A stretch of DNA of 30,078 bases, taken from contig CAMJJO010000006.1 of the NCBI GenBank assembly GCA_946406095.1, forward strand, positions 1 to 30,078, given 5' to 3'. This document shows, piece by piece, positions 8,339-18,000 of this stretch. Position numbers and translations under genes: made by a program. This stretch comes from an uncultured Bacteroidales bacterium. Lineage in GTDB: Bacteria > Bacteroidota > Bacteroidia > Bacteroidales > UBA932. The notes beneath the pieces are model-generated. The model was not told where the DNA came from, did no database searches, and saw only the letters and a program-made list of their open reading frames with translations. Position 1 is the first letter of the stretch; each line of letters starts with the position of its first letter.

Positions 8339-9166
8339 TCAGAAACTATAAGACAGTGCAAACTGAAGGCTTCCCCCAAGAGTCCCGGATGCGAACAGGT
8401 AGGAAGCGCTCAGGCCCACTCCATAATAACTTGCTTTCAACCCGGCCAGGGCATAGGACGGGAGCCCCAGCTCCGGATTGCCGTAATGGTATCCCACTTT
8501 AGGGGTGACCATATCCATCACGGTATACTCAGCGCTGACCAAGGCCCCGAAGGCCCCTTCCAGCAGATAATCCGCCGCTGCCCTGATGGTTACGCCCGAC
8601 ACCGTGTAGTATCCCCCTGCCCGCACGAAGGCCGGGAGGGAATAAGACGACTTGCCGTAGCTGATCTTGCTGCCAAGGTTATATACCCCGGCGATGGCCC
8701 CGAAGGTATCCTTCTTCCATATCGCAGACAGGTCCCCGCAGAAGGCACTTCCCTTCAAGGCAGGTGAGATGGTGGAACTGACGTAGCGCCCGGTCAGCCC
8801 TATGCCGAGGGTGCCGTTGATGAAATAATACACGCTCAGGCCGCCGGCAAGATCGCTCGGAGAGAAGACTCCGGAAGAAATGCCGGAGGAGTTGGTCACT
8901 TCGTAAGGAGAATCCTTGAAAGACCTCACGTCCAGCCCGAGGGCTATTTTCGAACCGAGGGTGGAATATGCTCCGGCGGCAAGTATGGTGCAGTCGGCGG
9001 TGCCTGGGGCCCATTTGCCGAACTGCGCCCATCCGCTGTGGGACACTCCCTCCATTGCGGCGCTTTCCGGCGACATCTCCAACGGTACGAGAAGCGAAGA
9101 AACGCTCTGGGCGCCTGCGGCAACTGCCGATACGCAGAATATCAGAGAAATCAGAATCTTTTTCAT
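8339..9166 (-). CDS. PorV/PorQ-family outer-membrane beta-barrel protein
   Basis: The 275-residue protein has a signal peptide (MKKILISLIFCVSAVAAGAQ, cleavage after about residue 19) and alternating strands ending in phenylalanine (FALSYSF), as in outer-membrane barrels. Features typical of the PorV/PorQ family include FSPSDLAGGLSVYYFI, GVYNLGSKISYG followed by LPAFVRAGG, and YHYG near the C-terminal third. PorV shuttles T9SS cargo from the translocon to the attachment complex; PorQ is another attachment-complex barrel. The protein is shorter than classical PorV (about 390 residues) and nearer PorQ in length. Its ATG overlaps the stop of the S8 protease gene, which carries a T9SS tail, so a dedicated role in exporting or anchoring that protease is a reasonable inference. 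Assignment to PorV versus PorQ is uncertain. Confidence 0.7.
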   Translation of the reverse strand: MKKILISLIFCVSAVAAGAQSVSSLLVPLEMSPESAAMEGVSHSGWAQFGKWAPGTADCTILAAGAYSTLGSKIALGLDVRSFKDSPYEVTNSSGISSGVFSPSDLAGGLSVYYFINGTLGIGLTGRYVSSTISPALKGSAFCGDLSAIWKKDTFGAIAGVYNLGSKISYGKSSYSLPAFVRAGGYYTVSGVTIRAAADYLLEGAFGALVSAEYTVMDMVTPKVGYHYGNPELGLPSYALAGLKASYYGVGLSASYLFASGTLGGSLQFALSYSF

Positions 9167-11724
9167 TGCTTCACTATTGTTGAGACGTTGTCGATGCCCT
9201 CGCCTTTAAGTCTGACGTAATACACTCCGCCCGGGAAATCCTTGACTTTGACCGAGTAGGGATTGAAAGGATCTATGCTGATGCCCGAGGCACTGTAGAT
9301 GGTGGCGCCAGCCTTGTTGGAGATGCTCACGTCCACCGTCTTCGCCTCTCCGAGGCTGACGTTCAGCACATCCTTCACGGGATTGGGGTAGAGCACGATG
9401 TTCCTGGAAGGGTCGCGCACAAGCACCTTGAAGGTGATGGAGCAACTCTCTCCCAAGGTGTCCGTCGCCTTTATCGTAACCTCGGACATGCCGTACGAAA
9501 GGGCGGTGATGACCACCGTGTTGGCCACGGGATTCACGTGCACGATGCTGAGCGCGGACTGGGTGACGGTATATTTCAGGGTTTCGTTATCCTCGTCGAA
9601 GATATGCTCCGAGAGGTCGACCGTAACTTTCTGCCCGATGGTAGGAAGAATCAGGTTCTCGAAAGGCTTGTTCACCACAGGGGCGTGATTGGGCAGGATC
9701 TCGTAATCGATCACCTTCTTGGCGACTCCCCCGAAGGCATCGGTCACCGTGATGGTTGCGGTGTATGCACCTGCAGGGGCGTCACGGCCTACGAAACGGA
9801 GCCTGACCATGGATTCGGAATCGGTCCAGGTAAGGGCGTCGGAACCGGTCTCCACGGCCACCGTGAAAGTGTGTCCGTCCGGATCCGAAACTCCATACTC
9901 CACGTTCAATGCCTCGTGGCAATGCACCTTGTAATCCCCGGCATAATCAGTAGTAATGACCGGAGGATTGTTCGCCTTGGTGGTAGCAGTCTTGAGGGGG
10001 GTGAGGGCGGAATAGTTCCTGTGGTAGTCGTATGCTGCTATCGCGGTATGATAGGTAGTATTGAATTTCAGGCCCTTGAGGGTGCCGGTGATGGCCTCGC
10101 CTACTCCTACCCCGCTGGACTCCACCATGGTACTGCTGACTCCCTCCGGGATGTTCCTGAGGTCCAGACCGGAGAAGAGGGAGGCATCCTCCGCCGCAAG
10201 CAGCAGGAAACCGAAGGCCTTGCCGTCATCGGCATCGGCGGTAACGGCCCAGCTGTAATCTATATTGTTGCTGCGGGTGCTGACGCTGAAATCGCTCACC
10301 GGATCGGGAGCCACCGTGCCTCCGTAGGTGAATGAGCCCATGGCATCCACAAGAGGGCCGATCTTGTAGCCGGAAGGAAGCTTGGTATTGGCACCGCCCA
10401 GCAGCCGTTCTTTAAGCATGGTATTGGTGAAACCGGGGCCTCCGAAGTACGATACCAGCAAGGCCGCCACGCCCGAAACGTGGGGGCATGCCATGGACGT
10501 GCCCTGGAAGCCTCCATAACCATCGCCGCTGATGGTGCTCAGAATCGTAGACCCGGCTTTCTGGTCTCCGCCCGGAGCGGCGATATCCACCCAGTCCCCA
10601 TAGTTGGAGTAATACGACCTGGACAACTGGGAAGAGATTGCCCCGACGGCGATGACACCCTCATATTCGGCCGGCCAGGCATGGCGCCAGGCGTCATTGC
10701 CCGCGGCAAAGATGACCACTCCCCCCTTCATGGGGCTGTCCGGGAGCTGCTTGCCGGTATTGTCGCATCCGGCATACTTGACGAAATAATCTATCGCGGG
10801 CCCCATCGAACCTACGTTTCCATCCGAAGCCTGGGACTCGTTTTCATAATCATATCCCCAGCTGTTCGAAGAAATGACCGCACCGTGGTCGGCCCCCCAG
10901 ACCATTGCGTTCGGGGAGTTGCCCTGCATAGTGATCTTGGGGTCGTTGGGATCGGTGTGCATGATCTGGCACGACATGATGCGAACGCCGCCGTTGCCGT
11001 CATATCCCCCCGCCACGCCACAGACACCTATGCCATTGTTGTTGACTGCGGCGATGGTCCCGGCCACGTGGGTGCCGTGGTCGTCCGGGTATATCTTGTA
11101 GCCGGGCAGATCGTTCAGGAAGCATTTGCTGCCCTCGACACCTCCGGGGAGGCATATTGCAGCCAGGTCGGGGTGGGAAAGGTCCACTCCGCTGTCCACT
11201 ACGCTCACAATGACTTTGGACGAGCCGGCGGTATAGTTCTCCCAAACGGGCACAACGTTGATATCCGCCCCGGCCACATAATTGGAGCCGAGGGTGCCAT
11301 CGTTATAAAGAGCCCATTGCTTGGGCGCATACGGATCGTTGAAGTAGGATGCGGGTTTGATCCTTAACTCGGGGCTGGCCGAAACCACCCCGGGGAAATC
11401 CGCGACGCTGCTTGCAACCTTGGTGGGTGTGGTCATGGCAGCATCGTATCCGACCCGGTACCAGCGGTGCAGGCCGGCGGCGCGGTGCCTTTCTTCCCAC
11501 TCTCCTCCATCGTCGAAGACCCTTTCCAACGAAACTACGGCCAAGCCGGGGAGATTGTCCCCGGATTCGATCCGCCCGGCAGTTTCCTCATCGAATTCAA
11601 CCTGGAGATGCTGTATCTCCCTTGCGGCGGGCAAAATATCTGTCTGCGGTTCTTCGATTTCTTCTTTCTGCGCGCAGGAAGCGAGAATCAAGGCCACAGA
11701 CAGCCAAAAAGAAGTTTTTCGCAT
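9163..11724 (-). CDS. S8 subtilisin-like serine protease with T9SS C-terminal sorting domain
   Basis: I place the start at ATG 11724 (853 residues), one nt after the preceding stop, because MRKTSFWLSVALILASC is a proper signal with lipobox LASC at Cys17. An upstream in-frame start at 11775 would add 17 residues unlike a signal. The subtilase triad is complete: D177 (VVDSGVD), H216 (DDHGTHVAGT) and S410 (GTSMACPHVSG). Downstream are a fibronectin-III-like domain, two Ig/cadherin-like domains (TVTDAFGGVAKK, and NHAPVVNKPFENL onward) and, from about residue 775, a type A T9SS tail (NIVLYPNPVKDVLNV then GGVYYVRL and IVKQ). The enzyme should be carried across the outer membrane and kept at the surface or released. 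A lipobox and a T9SS tail together are unusual. It sits between an unknown secreted protein gene and the PorV/PorQ-like gene in one operon. Confidence 0.93.
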   Translation of the reverse strand: MRKTSFWLSVALILASCAQKEEIEEPQTDILPAAREIQHLQVEFDEETAGRIESGDNLPGLAVVSLERVFDDGGEWEERHRAAGLHRWYRVGYDAAMTTPTKVASSVADFPGVVSASPELRIKPASYFNDPYAPKQWALYNDGTLGSNYVAGADINVVPVWENYTAGSSKVIVSVVDSGVDLSHPDLAAICLPGGVEGSKCFLNDLPGYKIYPDDHGTHVAGTIAAVNNNGIGVCGVAGGYDGNGGVRIMSCQIMHTDPNDPKITMQGNSPNAMVWGADHGAVISSNSWGYDYENESQASDGNVGSMGPAIDYFVKYAGCDNTGKQLPDSPMKGGVVIFAAGNDAWRHAWPAEYEGVIAVGAISSQLSRSYYSNYGDWVDIAAPGGDQKAGSTILSTISGDGYGGFQGTSMACPHVSGVAALLVSYFGGPGFTNTMLKERLLGGANTKLPSGYKIGPLVDAMGSFTYGGTVAPDPVSDFSVSTRSNNIDYSWAVTADADDGKAFGFLLLAAEDASLFSGLDLRNIPEGVSSTMVESSGVGVGEAITGTLKGLKFNTTYHTAIAAYDYHRNYSALTPLKTATTKANNPPVITTDYAGDYKVHCHEALNVEYGVSDPDGHTFTVAVETGSDALTWTDSESMVRLRFVGRDAPAGAYTATITVTDAFGGVAKKVIDYEILPNHAPVVNKPFENLILPTIGQKVTVDLSEHIFDEDNETLKYTVTQSALSIVHVNPVANTVVITALSYGMSEVTIKATDTLGESCSITFKVLVRDPSRNIVLYPNPVKDVLNVSLGEAKTVDVSISNKAGATIYSASGISIDPFNPYSVKVKDFPGGVYYVRLKGEGIDNVSTIVKQ

Positions 11725-11725
11725 A

Positions 11726-12415
11726 CTAAATATTATCGTGGATGAAGACCACCAGCCTGGAAAGCGATGATGCATCCTTCCAGCGGATCTTCTCTTTCTT
11801 CATGAATGCCTTCGCGGCATTCTTGTCCAGCCCCGGAGTCGAAAGCACTTCGCTCTTGGTAGCAGGAATAAGATGCCCTTTGACATAGAGATATCTGGTA
11901 TCCCGGACGGGGAGCACCATCCCGTCGTATTTTTCTTTTTCGCTCTGCGAGATATGCCTGGTGACGGTGTGCATCCTGCCGCTCAGCAGAACTACGATGT
12001 TCTTGTCTGAAGATGTTGCGGAGCTGACTCCATAGCCAATGTTCACGCGGTCCAGCTTGTCCTGGTCCAGTTCCTTGCCAAGCAGCACGAGGCCCTCGTT
12101 CACGGCAGCCTGTATGAGATACAGTTTGCCACGGATGTTGATATAGATATCCGAGCCCAGACGCACGGAATTGACGCGGCTCATATCGGCAGACATCACG
12201 TTTCCATCTTTTCCTATATACATCAGGGAGCCGTCGAAAATAACCACGTTGAAATGACCGGCGGAAGCAGCATCGTCGCTACCGGTAGAGACTACTCCTT
12301 CTAAGAAGTTCTCGTACACATATGGCCAGCTGTCCCTGGGTTCGTATTGCTGGGCGTTGGAGGCGAAGCATGCCAGCAGGAACATGGCAGCAATGAATAA
12401 TGCAATCCTTTTCAT
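11726..12415 (-). CDS. Secreted protein of unknown function, first gene of the protease operon
   Basis: The protein has 229 residues from ATG 12415, chosen because MKRIALFIAAMFLLACFASNA is a clear signal peptide with cleavage before QQYEPRDSW. An upstream in-frame start at 12442 would place the promoter box inside the gene. The mature part has short beta-rich repeats (VVIFDGSLMYIGKDG, SDIYINIRGKLYLI) and a lysine-rich C-terminal helix (KNAAKAFMKKEKIRWKD). I do not recognise a family and see no catalytic motif or T9SS tail. It is the promoter-proximal gene, one nt ahead of the S8 protease, so a periplasmic or surface accessory such as an inhibitor, chaperone or sensor is possible but unsupported. 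Confidence 0.75.
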   Translation of the reverse strand: MKRIALFIAAMFLLACFASNAQQYEPRDSWPYVYENFLEGVVSTGSDDAASAGHFNVVIFDGSLMYIGKDGNVMSADMSRVNSVRLGSDIYINIRGKLYLIQAAVNEGLVLLGKELDQDKLDRVNIGYGVSSATSSDKNIVVLLSGRMHTVTRHISQSEKEKYDGMVLPVRDTRYLYVKGHLIPATKSEVLSTPGLDKNAAKAFMKKEKIRWKDASSLSRLVVFIHDNI

Positions 12416-12439
12416 ACCTTTCTCATTTATTAGATTACG

Positions 12440-12447
12440 CAAATATA
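12440..12447 (-). promoter_or_regulatory. Candidate -7 box (TATATTTG) for the protease operon
   Basis: Minus-strand TATATTTG fits the TAnnTTTG consensus and lies 25 nt before the ATG at 12415, in an AT-rich stretch just after the terminator of the susCD unit. The T-rich upstream region has no exact -33 TTTG at the usual distance. Confidence 0.5.
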
Positions 12448-12467
12448 TAAAAAAATATATAAAGAAA

Positions 12468-12495
12468 AAGGCCGGCAGATTGCTCGGCCGGCCTT
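12468..12495 (-). terminator. Strong intrinsic terminator after the susC-susD-lipoprotein unit
   Basis: A perfect 9-bp GC-rich inverted repeat (AAGGCCGGC at 12468-12476, complement at 12487-12495) has a 10-nt loop. Read on the minus strand it is followed by CCTTTTTCTTT, a good U tract. It lies 18 nt past the lipoprotein stop and separates this unit from the protease operon. Confidence 0.9.
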
Positions 12496-12512
12496 AGTTA
12501 CACAGTGCTTAT

Positions 12513-13466
12513 TTATTTCTTGACGAAACAAATAGGATTTGCAGCGCTGACATCGGCATAGTTCACGCAGTAGTCGGTGAACAGCTTCGGCCATTTGGCA
12601 AGATCATCCGGGTGGCCGGCACCAAAGCTCTGGGTGGTCGACCATGTGCCGTCTGCACCCTGTGTGAAGACGATGTTGGTTCCATCGGTAATGTAAACAC
12701 CGGCACCACCGCCGTAACCTTCGTGTGCCATCATCCAGACATTGTCGAAGCCGAAAGCACTGAGGTCGCCCTTTGTCTTCTGAGGCAGAGGGATGGTAAT
12801 GGTCTTCTTGTCGGCAGATACGATACCGAAGGTAGGAGCCGCTCCGGTGTAATTACCATAGGCAACGGTGAATGCAGTGAGGTTATCCATCCATACGCGG
12901 GTAGGATCGCCATCATATGCACTCATATTCATTGTCCAGCTCGGATATACCAAATTGGAACCATTGTAGGTGACAGCCTTCATGGTGTAGGCACCGAAGA
13001 GTGCGGACAGAGGGTGGTCGAGGTCCTTGATGGTAATCTCGGCGACACAGGTGTTGCCAAGCTCGACATCATTGCTGGCGCTGACAATCTCGATATCGAA
13101 AGCGACGTTGCCGGTGAAAGTGCCGGGCTGGCCGGTGATATTGAACTGGATTGCCAGTGAGTCTTCTCCAGCCTTGAAATCAAGGACGCCGGAGTTGTCG
13201 AGAAGGGTGTAGTCGGTTCCCTGGACTGCGTTGACATCGGTAACGGTGTAAGTTACGGTGCAAGCTGTATTACCTGCGTTGTAAAGACGCACGGGAACAG
13301 TGAGCAGGGTAGCAGGGTTCGATTCCTCGACAGTCGCGGCATCGATATCCAGACTTACAAACGGGACCACTTTGTACTCGGCATACTTGTCTGTGCAGGC
13401 AAAGATGCTGAGAGCAGCGGCTACAGTTGCAATTATTCTAACTATCTTTTTCATACTGTTTCTCAT
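12513..13466 (-). CDS. Calx-beta-like surface lipoprotein in the SusE/F position
   Basis: The lipoprotein has 317 residues with lipobox IFAC at Cys24 (Cys20 if the second ATG at 13454 is used; both are plausible). Residues about 35-150 resemble a Calx-beta/DUF4843-type sandwich (VPVRLYNAGNTACTVTYTV, GTDYTLLDNSGVLDF, AEITIKD), often seen in lipoproteins encoded after susD. The C-terminal half (about 155-317) is a second beta-rich region with many aromatic residues (YPSWTMNMSAYDGD, WMMAHEGYGGG), suitable for ligand binding. It starts 8 nt after the SusD stop and is followed by the terminator at 12468-12495, so it is last in a three-gene unit. By position it would be a surface ligand-binding lipoprotein; whether the ligand is a glycan or a peptide is not visible. 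Confidence 0.8.
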   Translation of the reverse strand: MRNSMKKIVRIIATVAAALSIFACTDKYAEYKVVPFVSLDIDAATVEESNPATLLTVPVRLYNAGNTACTVTYTVTDVNAVQGTDYTLLDNSGVLDFKAGEDSLAIQFNITGQPGTFTGNVAFDIEIVSASNDVELGNTCVAEITIKDLDHPLSALFGAYTMKAVTYNGSNLVYPSWTMNMSAYDGDPTRVWMDNLTAFTVAYGNYTGAAPTFGIVSADKKTITIPLPQKTKGDLSAFGFDNVWMMAHEGYGGGAGVYITDGTNIVFTQGADGTWSTTQSFGAGHPDDLAKWPKLFTDYCVNYADVSAANPICFVKK

Positions 13467-13474
13467 TTGGAATA

Positions 13475-14989
13475 TTACTCAACATATCCGGGATTCTGAA
13501 CAAGGTTCTTGTTCACCTTCATCTCGTGAGAAGGAATAGGCCAGAGGAGGAAGTTGCTGTCGGCAGCAAGCACCTTGCCGGTGAAAACTTCGCCGGTCTG
13601 GAGGATGTTGGCAGCAACGGCGCCGGTCTGACCGGGACGGCCGTTGAATCCGAGACCCCATCTCTTGAGGCAGCTGAGCCTCAGGCCTTCGCCGACGGTC
13701 TCCTTGAACCACTCGTTGCGCACATTCGCGATGGTAGCATCGGTGGAGGTGGCGCCGCGGGCAATCTGGAGGGCGTTGAGGTCGGCCTTGGCAGCGGTAG
13801 GATTGCTGGCGAGTTCAGCCTCGGCGGCGATCAGGTACATTTCACCGATCTTGAAGGGCTTGGGAGCCTGACGTCCGTTGCGGATAGGCGAAGACGTGAG
13901 GGCAGGGTTGCCGCGGAACTTGGTGAAGGTGTAGAACTGACCGGTGTAGTAGGATCCGGAAAGAAGCACGTAAACGCTGTTGTCGAACCAGGAGGCAAGA
14001 CGCAGGTCGGTGGCCTCATAGAGATCCATCAAGGTCTTGGTAGGAATGTAGTAAGGGCGGAAGATTTCGGTATAGACCTTGTCGGCGGTTGCCAGAGTCC
14101 AGATATCGAAAGCGTTTCCGGTGAACTCGGTAAGGCTGATGAAGAGCTGGAGGATGGCCTCTTTGCCTGCATCGTCCACATATTCCTTAGCCATATCGGC
14201 AGCGTTGGCAGCAAGAGTGTAGTTGCCGCTGTCGATCACCTTGTGAGCGTAAACTGCTGCATTGGAATTGTCTGCAACATCGAGATAGTACCTTGCATAC
14301 ATTGCGTTGACGGCATCGATGGTAGGCTTGTTGGAACCTGCCTTGCCGGCCACACCTGCGAGGATGACCGCTGCGGAGTCGAGGTCGGCCTTGATCTGGT
14401 CGTAGACGGCCTTGACGGTTGCGCGTGCGGGCTTCTCACTCTGGTTGTACACGAGAACGAGCGGAACGCAGAGATCGGTGGCGGCGCTGCTGGCGTTGTA
14501 TGCCTTTGCGAAGTGGCGGGCCAGGTTGAGGTAGGTGGCGGCACGGAAGAAGAAAGCCTCTCCCTTGACGATCCTTGCATCGGCTGCAATGGCCTCGGGC
14601 ACGTTGTCGCAAGCGGCGATCATGATGTTGTAGTCCTTGATTGCGGAATAACTGTAGCTCCAGTAATCTTCCACATAGTAATCAGTAGCAGTGAAGTTGT
14701 GATCGGTCTTGTGCACACCACCGTAGTTGTTGCCAAAGTCGATCGTGGCGTTGAACCCATCGAGCTGGACTTCTTCGGTCATATAGAACTCACCATTCTG
14801 GTAAGAACGATACGAAGCAAGAATACCATTTTCGAACGACTTGAGGTTCGAAGCCGTCTGAATCAGCTGACCATCCTCGTCATAGGCGATAGCACTATTC
14901 GGGAAGAGGTCCAGGTTGCAGGATGCGAGCAATACAGCAGACACCGCAACAGCGCAGATATTCAATATAGTCTTTTTCATTCTTTTCAT
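13475..14989 (-). CDS. susD: SusD/RagB-family nutrient-binding outer-membrane lipoprotein
   Basis: The protein has 504 residues with lipobox LASC at Cys24. The SusD/RagB fold is supported by NLDLFPNSAI after the lipid cysteine, a helical TPR-like N-terminal half (KGEAFFFRAATYLNLARHF, a very typical SusD helix), IGEMYLIAAEAEL near the C-terminal third, and FKETVGEGLRLSCLKRWG followed by LLWPIPSHEM at the end. SusD-like proteins cap the SusC channel and deliver oligosaccharides or peptides. It follows susC by 26 nt. The ligand class cannot be read from sequence; RagB, a peptide binder, belongs to the same family. A second ATG at 14980 would shorten the protein by three residues. Confidence 0.96.
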   Translation of the reverse strand: MKRMKKTILNICAVAVSAVLLASCNLDLFPNSAIAYDEDGQLIQTASNLKSFENGILASYRSYQNGEFYMTEEVQLDGFNATIDFGNNYGGVHKTDHNFTATDYYVEDYWSYSYSAIKDYNIMIAACDNVPEAIAADARIVKGEAFFFRAATYLNLARHFAKAYNASSAATDLCVPLVLVYNQSEKPARATVKAVYDQIKADLDSAAVILAGVAGKAGSNKPTIDAVNAMYARYYLDVADNSNAAVYAHKVIDSGNYTLAANAADMAKEYVDDAGKEAILQLFISLTEFTGNAFDIWTLATADKVYTEIFRPYYIPTKTLMDLYEATDLRLASWFDNSVYVLLSGSYYTGQFYTFTKFRGNPALTSSPIRNGRQAPKPFKIGEMYLIAAEAELASNPTAAKADLNALQIARGATSTDATIANVRNEWFKETVGEGLRLSCLKRWGLGFNGRPGQTGAVAANILQTGEVFTGKVLAADSNFLLWPIPSHEMKVNKNLVQNPGYVE

Positions 14990-15015
14990 AATTAAATGTC
15001 CTTAGGGCTTTAACG

Positions 15016-18000
15016 CTAGAAACCAAGTTCGATACCTGCGAGGAACTGCTTGGTGTTACCAGGCAGACCCATGGTAAGGTTGTTGTCAACCTCAGGGTCG
15101 ATACCGGTGTACTTGGTGAAGGTAAGGAGGTTACGCCCGGTGAGGGTGATCTTGATAGAATCGAACACCTTTCCGCCGATGTACTTGTTGGGCACGTTGA
15201 TGCCGACCTGCAGGCTCTTCAGACGAAGGAAGTTTGCATTCTCGTAGAGGTGGGTGTCGAACTGCATCGAGTAACCCTTGGACCAATCCGGCCACTTGGC
15301 ATCGGTGTTGGTAGGAGTCCAGAAGTCGCTGCAGCCTTTGTAGGTGTTGTAGCCGAGGAAGTTGACAGGGTTGCCATAGAAGTATGCGTCGTTGTTGAGC
15401 AGGGTTGCTCCGAGACGATATGAGAAGTCGGCACGGAAAGAGAGGATCTTCCATCCACCTTCGAGGCTGAAGCCACCGTGGATAGGAGCGTGCATCTTCT
15501 TGCCGGTATTCTGGGTGAGGGCATCCTCATCGAACTTCTTGGTAACATTGGCGGGATCCATAGTGGTGACATCGGGGTCATCGCTAGGAACATACCAGGT
15601 AGGAGCACCGTCGGCAGGATCGATACCTGCAAAGATAGGTGCATAGTACATGATAGGCTGGCCCTGGACGAGAGCATAACCGTAGGAGAGCCTCTCCCAA
15701 CGATAGCGGTTCAGGTCTTCGTCCCAAGCGGCGTCGAAGAGTTCTTTAACTTCTTCCTTGTTGTAGTTGAAGGTGGTGTTGAAGCGCAGATAGGAATCCT
15801 TGCCCTTGTAGAGGTCGAGACCGAGGCTGATGTCGATACCGCTGTTGGAGAGACCGCCGATGTTTGCAGTCATCTCGGAAATACCTGCGGTGTAAGGATA
15901 AGGAACAGCCATCAGCATGCTGGTGGTATTACGGTTGTACCATTCGATTTCGAAGTCGATGAGCTTGAAGAGGCGTGCATTGAAACCGACGGTGAACAGA
16001 CCCTGCTTCTCCCAGGTGAGGTCGCGGTTGCTAGGCTGTGCGATGTACCAGGAAGTGCCTTCTGCATACTGGGCGGTGGTGCCGATGAGGGCCAGGTGGC
16101 GGTAGTCGCCGATAGCGGCGTTACCCTGGGTACCATAGCTGATCTTAGCGCTGAAGTCGTCGAGCCAGGAGCTGTTCTTCACGAAGTTCTCCTTGCGGGC
16201 GTTCCAACGGGCACCCACAGACCAGAACTTAGCGTTACGCACATCCTTACCGAAACGGGAAGATGCATCGTTACGGAGAGTGAAGTCGAGGTTGTACTTG
16301 CCCTGATAGCTATAATCGGCATGTCCGAAGAAGGAGAGGAACTTGCTGGAAGAGCTTTCCTCGCTGACACCGCGGGAAGATGCGGTACCGTCATTCAGGC
16401 GGAGCAGACGATCTTCGGTCTGACCGGAGGATGAAGCGGAGAAGTAGTCATACCAGTTGGAGATACCTTCCTGACCGAGGAGAACGCTGAAAGTGTGGTC
16501 TCCCTCGATGTCGACGGAGTACTCGAGAGTGTTGGTGATGGTATTGTTCGAGGTCATCTGGGCGCTCTTGCTCTTGGCACCGGTGCCGGAGCGGAGTGCG
16601 CTGGAAGGAATGGACATCGCATTGCTGAAGTAGAACATGGTATCCGAACCGATCTGGGAACGGAACTTCAGGTTCTTGAAGGGCTCGATCTCGACATATG
16701 CGCTGCCGTTGAGACCATAACGCTTGGTGATGTCGGGATAGGTCTCCATATAGGTGTAAGGGTTGGAGGTGCCGTTGGGGAACTTGGGCTCGAAGAGCTT
16801 GCCATTCTCATCGCGAACCGGATAGAGAGGGTTCAGGATGAAGGAAAGACCACCGGAAAGGTAGTTGGCACCGAGGTCGCCGGAGTAGGACCAGTTGTCG
16901 TTACGCTGGGTCTCGTCGGCGGAGAGGTTGACATTCAGACCAACCTTGAGCCAGTTCTTGGGGTGACCCTGGACGTTGGAACGGACGGTGTAACGGTCGA
17001 AGTAGTTGCCGATGGTGGTACCTTCCTGATGGAACTGGGAAGCACTGATCATGTAAGCAACTTTCTGGCCGCCGCCTTCGATGGTGACATCGCTCTGATA
17101 CTGAGGAGTGTTCATGCGCTGCATGATGGTGTACCACTTAGTATTGGCGTTGTATCCCTTATCGTCGTAGACAGCCTTGATCTGTGCGGGGCTGTAGAGA
17201 CCTGCGCGGATCCAGAAGTCCTTCAGTTCGTCACCGGACATCACGGACTCGTAAATACCCTTGTTGGCGAGGGTGGAAGTACCGTACTGACCGCGGACGG
17301 TAACCTTTGCATTGGTGTTGTACTGGCCGCTCTTGGTGGTCACGAACACGACACCGTTAGCTGCGCGGGAACCATAGATAGAAGTCGAAGACGCATCCTT
17401 AAGGACGGAGATCGAAAGTATATCGTTAGGGTTCATTGCCATGATGGTACGGCTGGAGGAAGGGACACCGTCGATCACATACAGGGGAGCGGAGCTGGAG
17501 CTGATGGAGCCAACACCGTGGAGCTGCATGGAAATGGAGTTGTCACCTGCCACACCACCCGTGGTGTAAACGGCAAGACCTGCAACCTGGCCCTGGAGGT
17601 TATCCAGAGGGGATGTTGAAGGGGTGTTCTTGAGAACGTCGGAGGAAACGGTGGATACGGAACCCACGATGCTTCCTACCTTCTTGGCAGAACCGTAACC
17701 GACAACCACGGTACCCTCAAGCAATTCTGCATCGGGATCGAGGACGACATCGATGGAGCCTTTGCCATTGACGGCAACGACTTTGTCGACATAGCCGATT
17801 GCGGAGAAGACCAGCGTCGACTGGGGTGCGACGGAGATAGAATAGATACCGTTCGCATCCGTTGTGGTACCGGTAACTGTTCCCTGGACCTGCACTGCAG
17901 CGTAAGGAACGCTTTCACCGGTGGACGCATCTTTGACGGAGCCGCTGACAGTAATCTTCTGTGCGAAGGACAGGGTCGTCATAAACAAAGCCACAACCGA

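Noticed and set aside
11725..11775. Upstream start for the S8 protease (17 extra residues)
   Set aside because: The extension overlaps the end of the preceding gene and hides a proper signal peptide; ATG 11724 directly follows the preceding stop.
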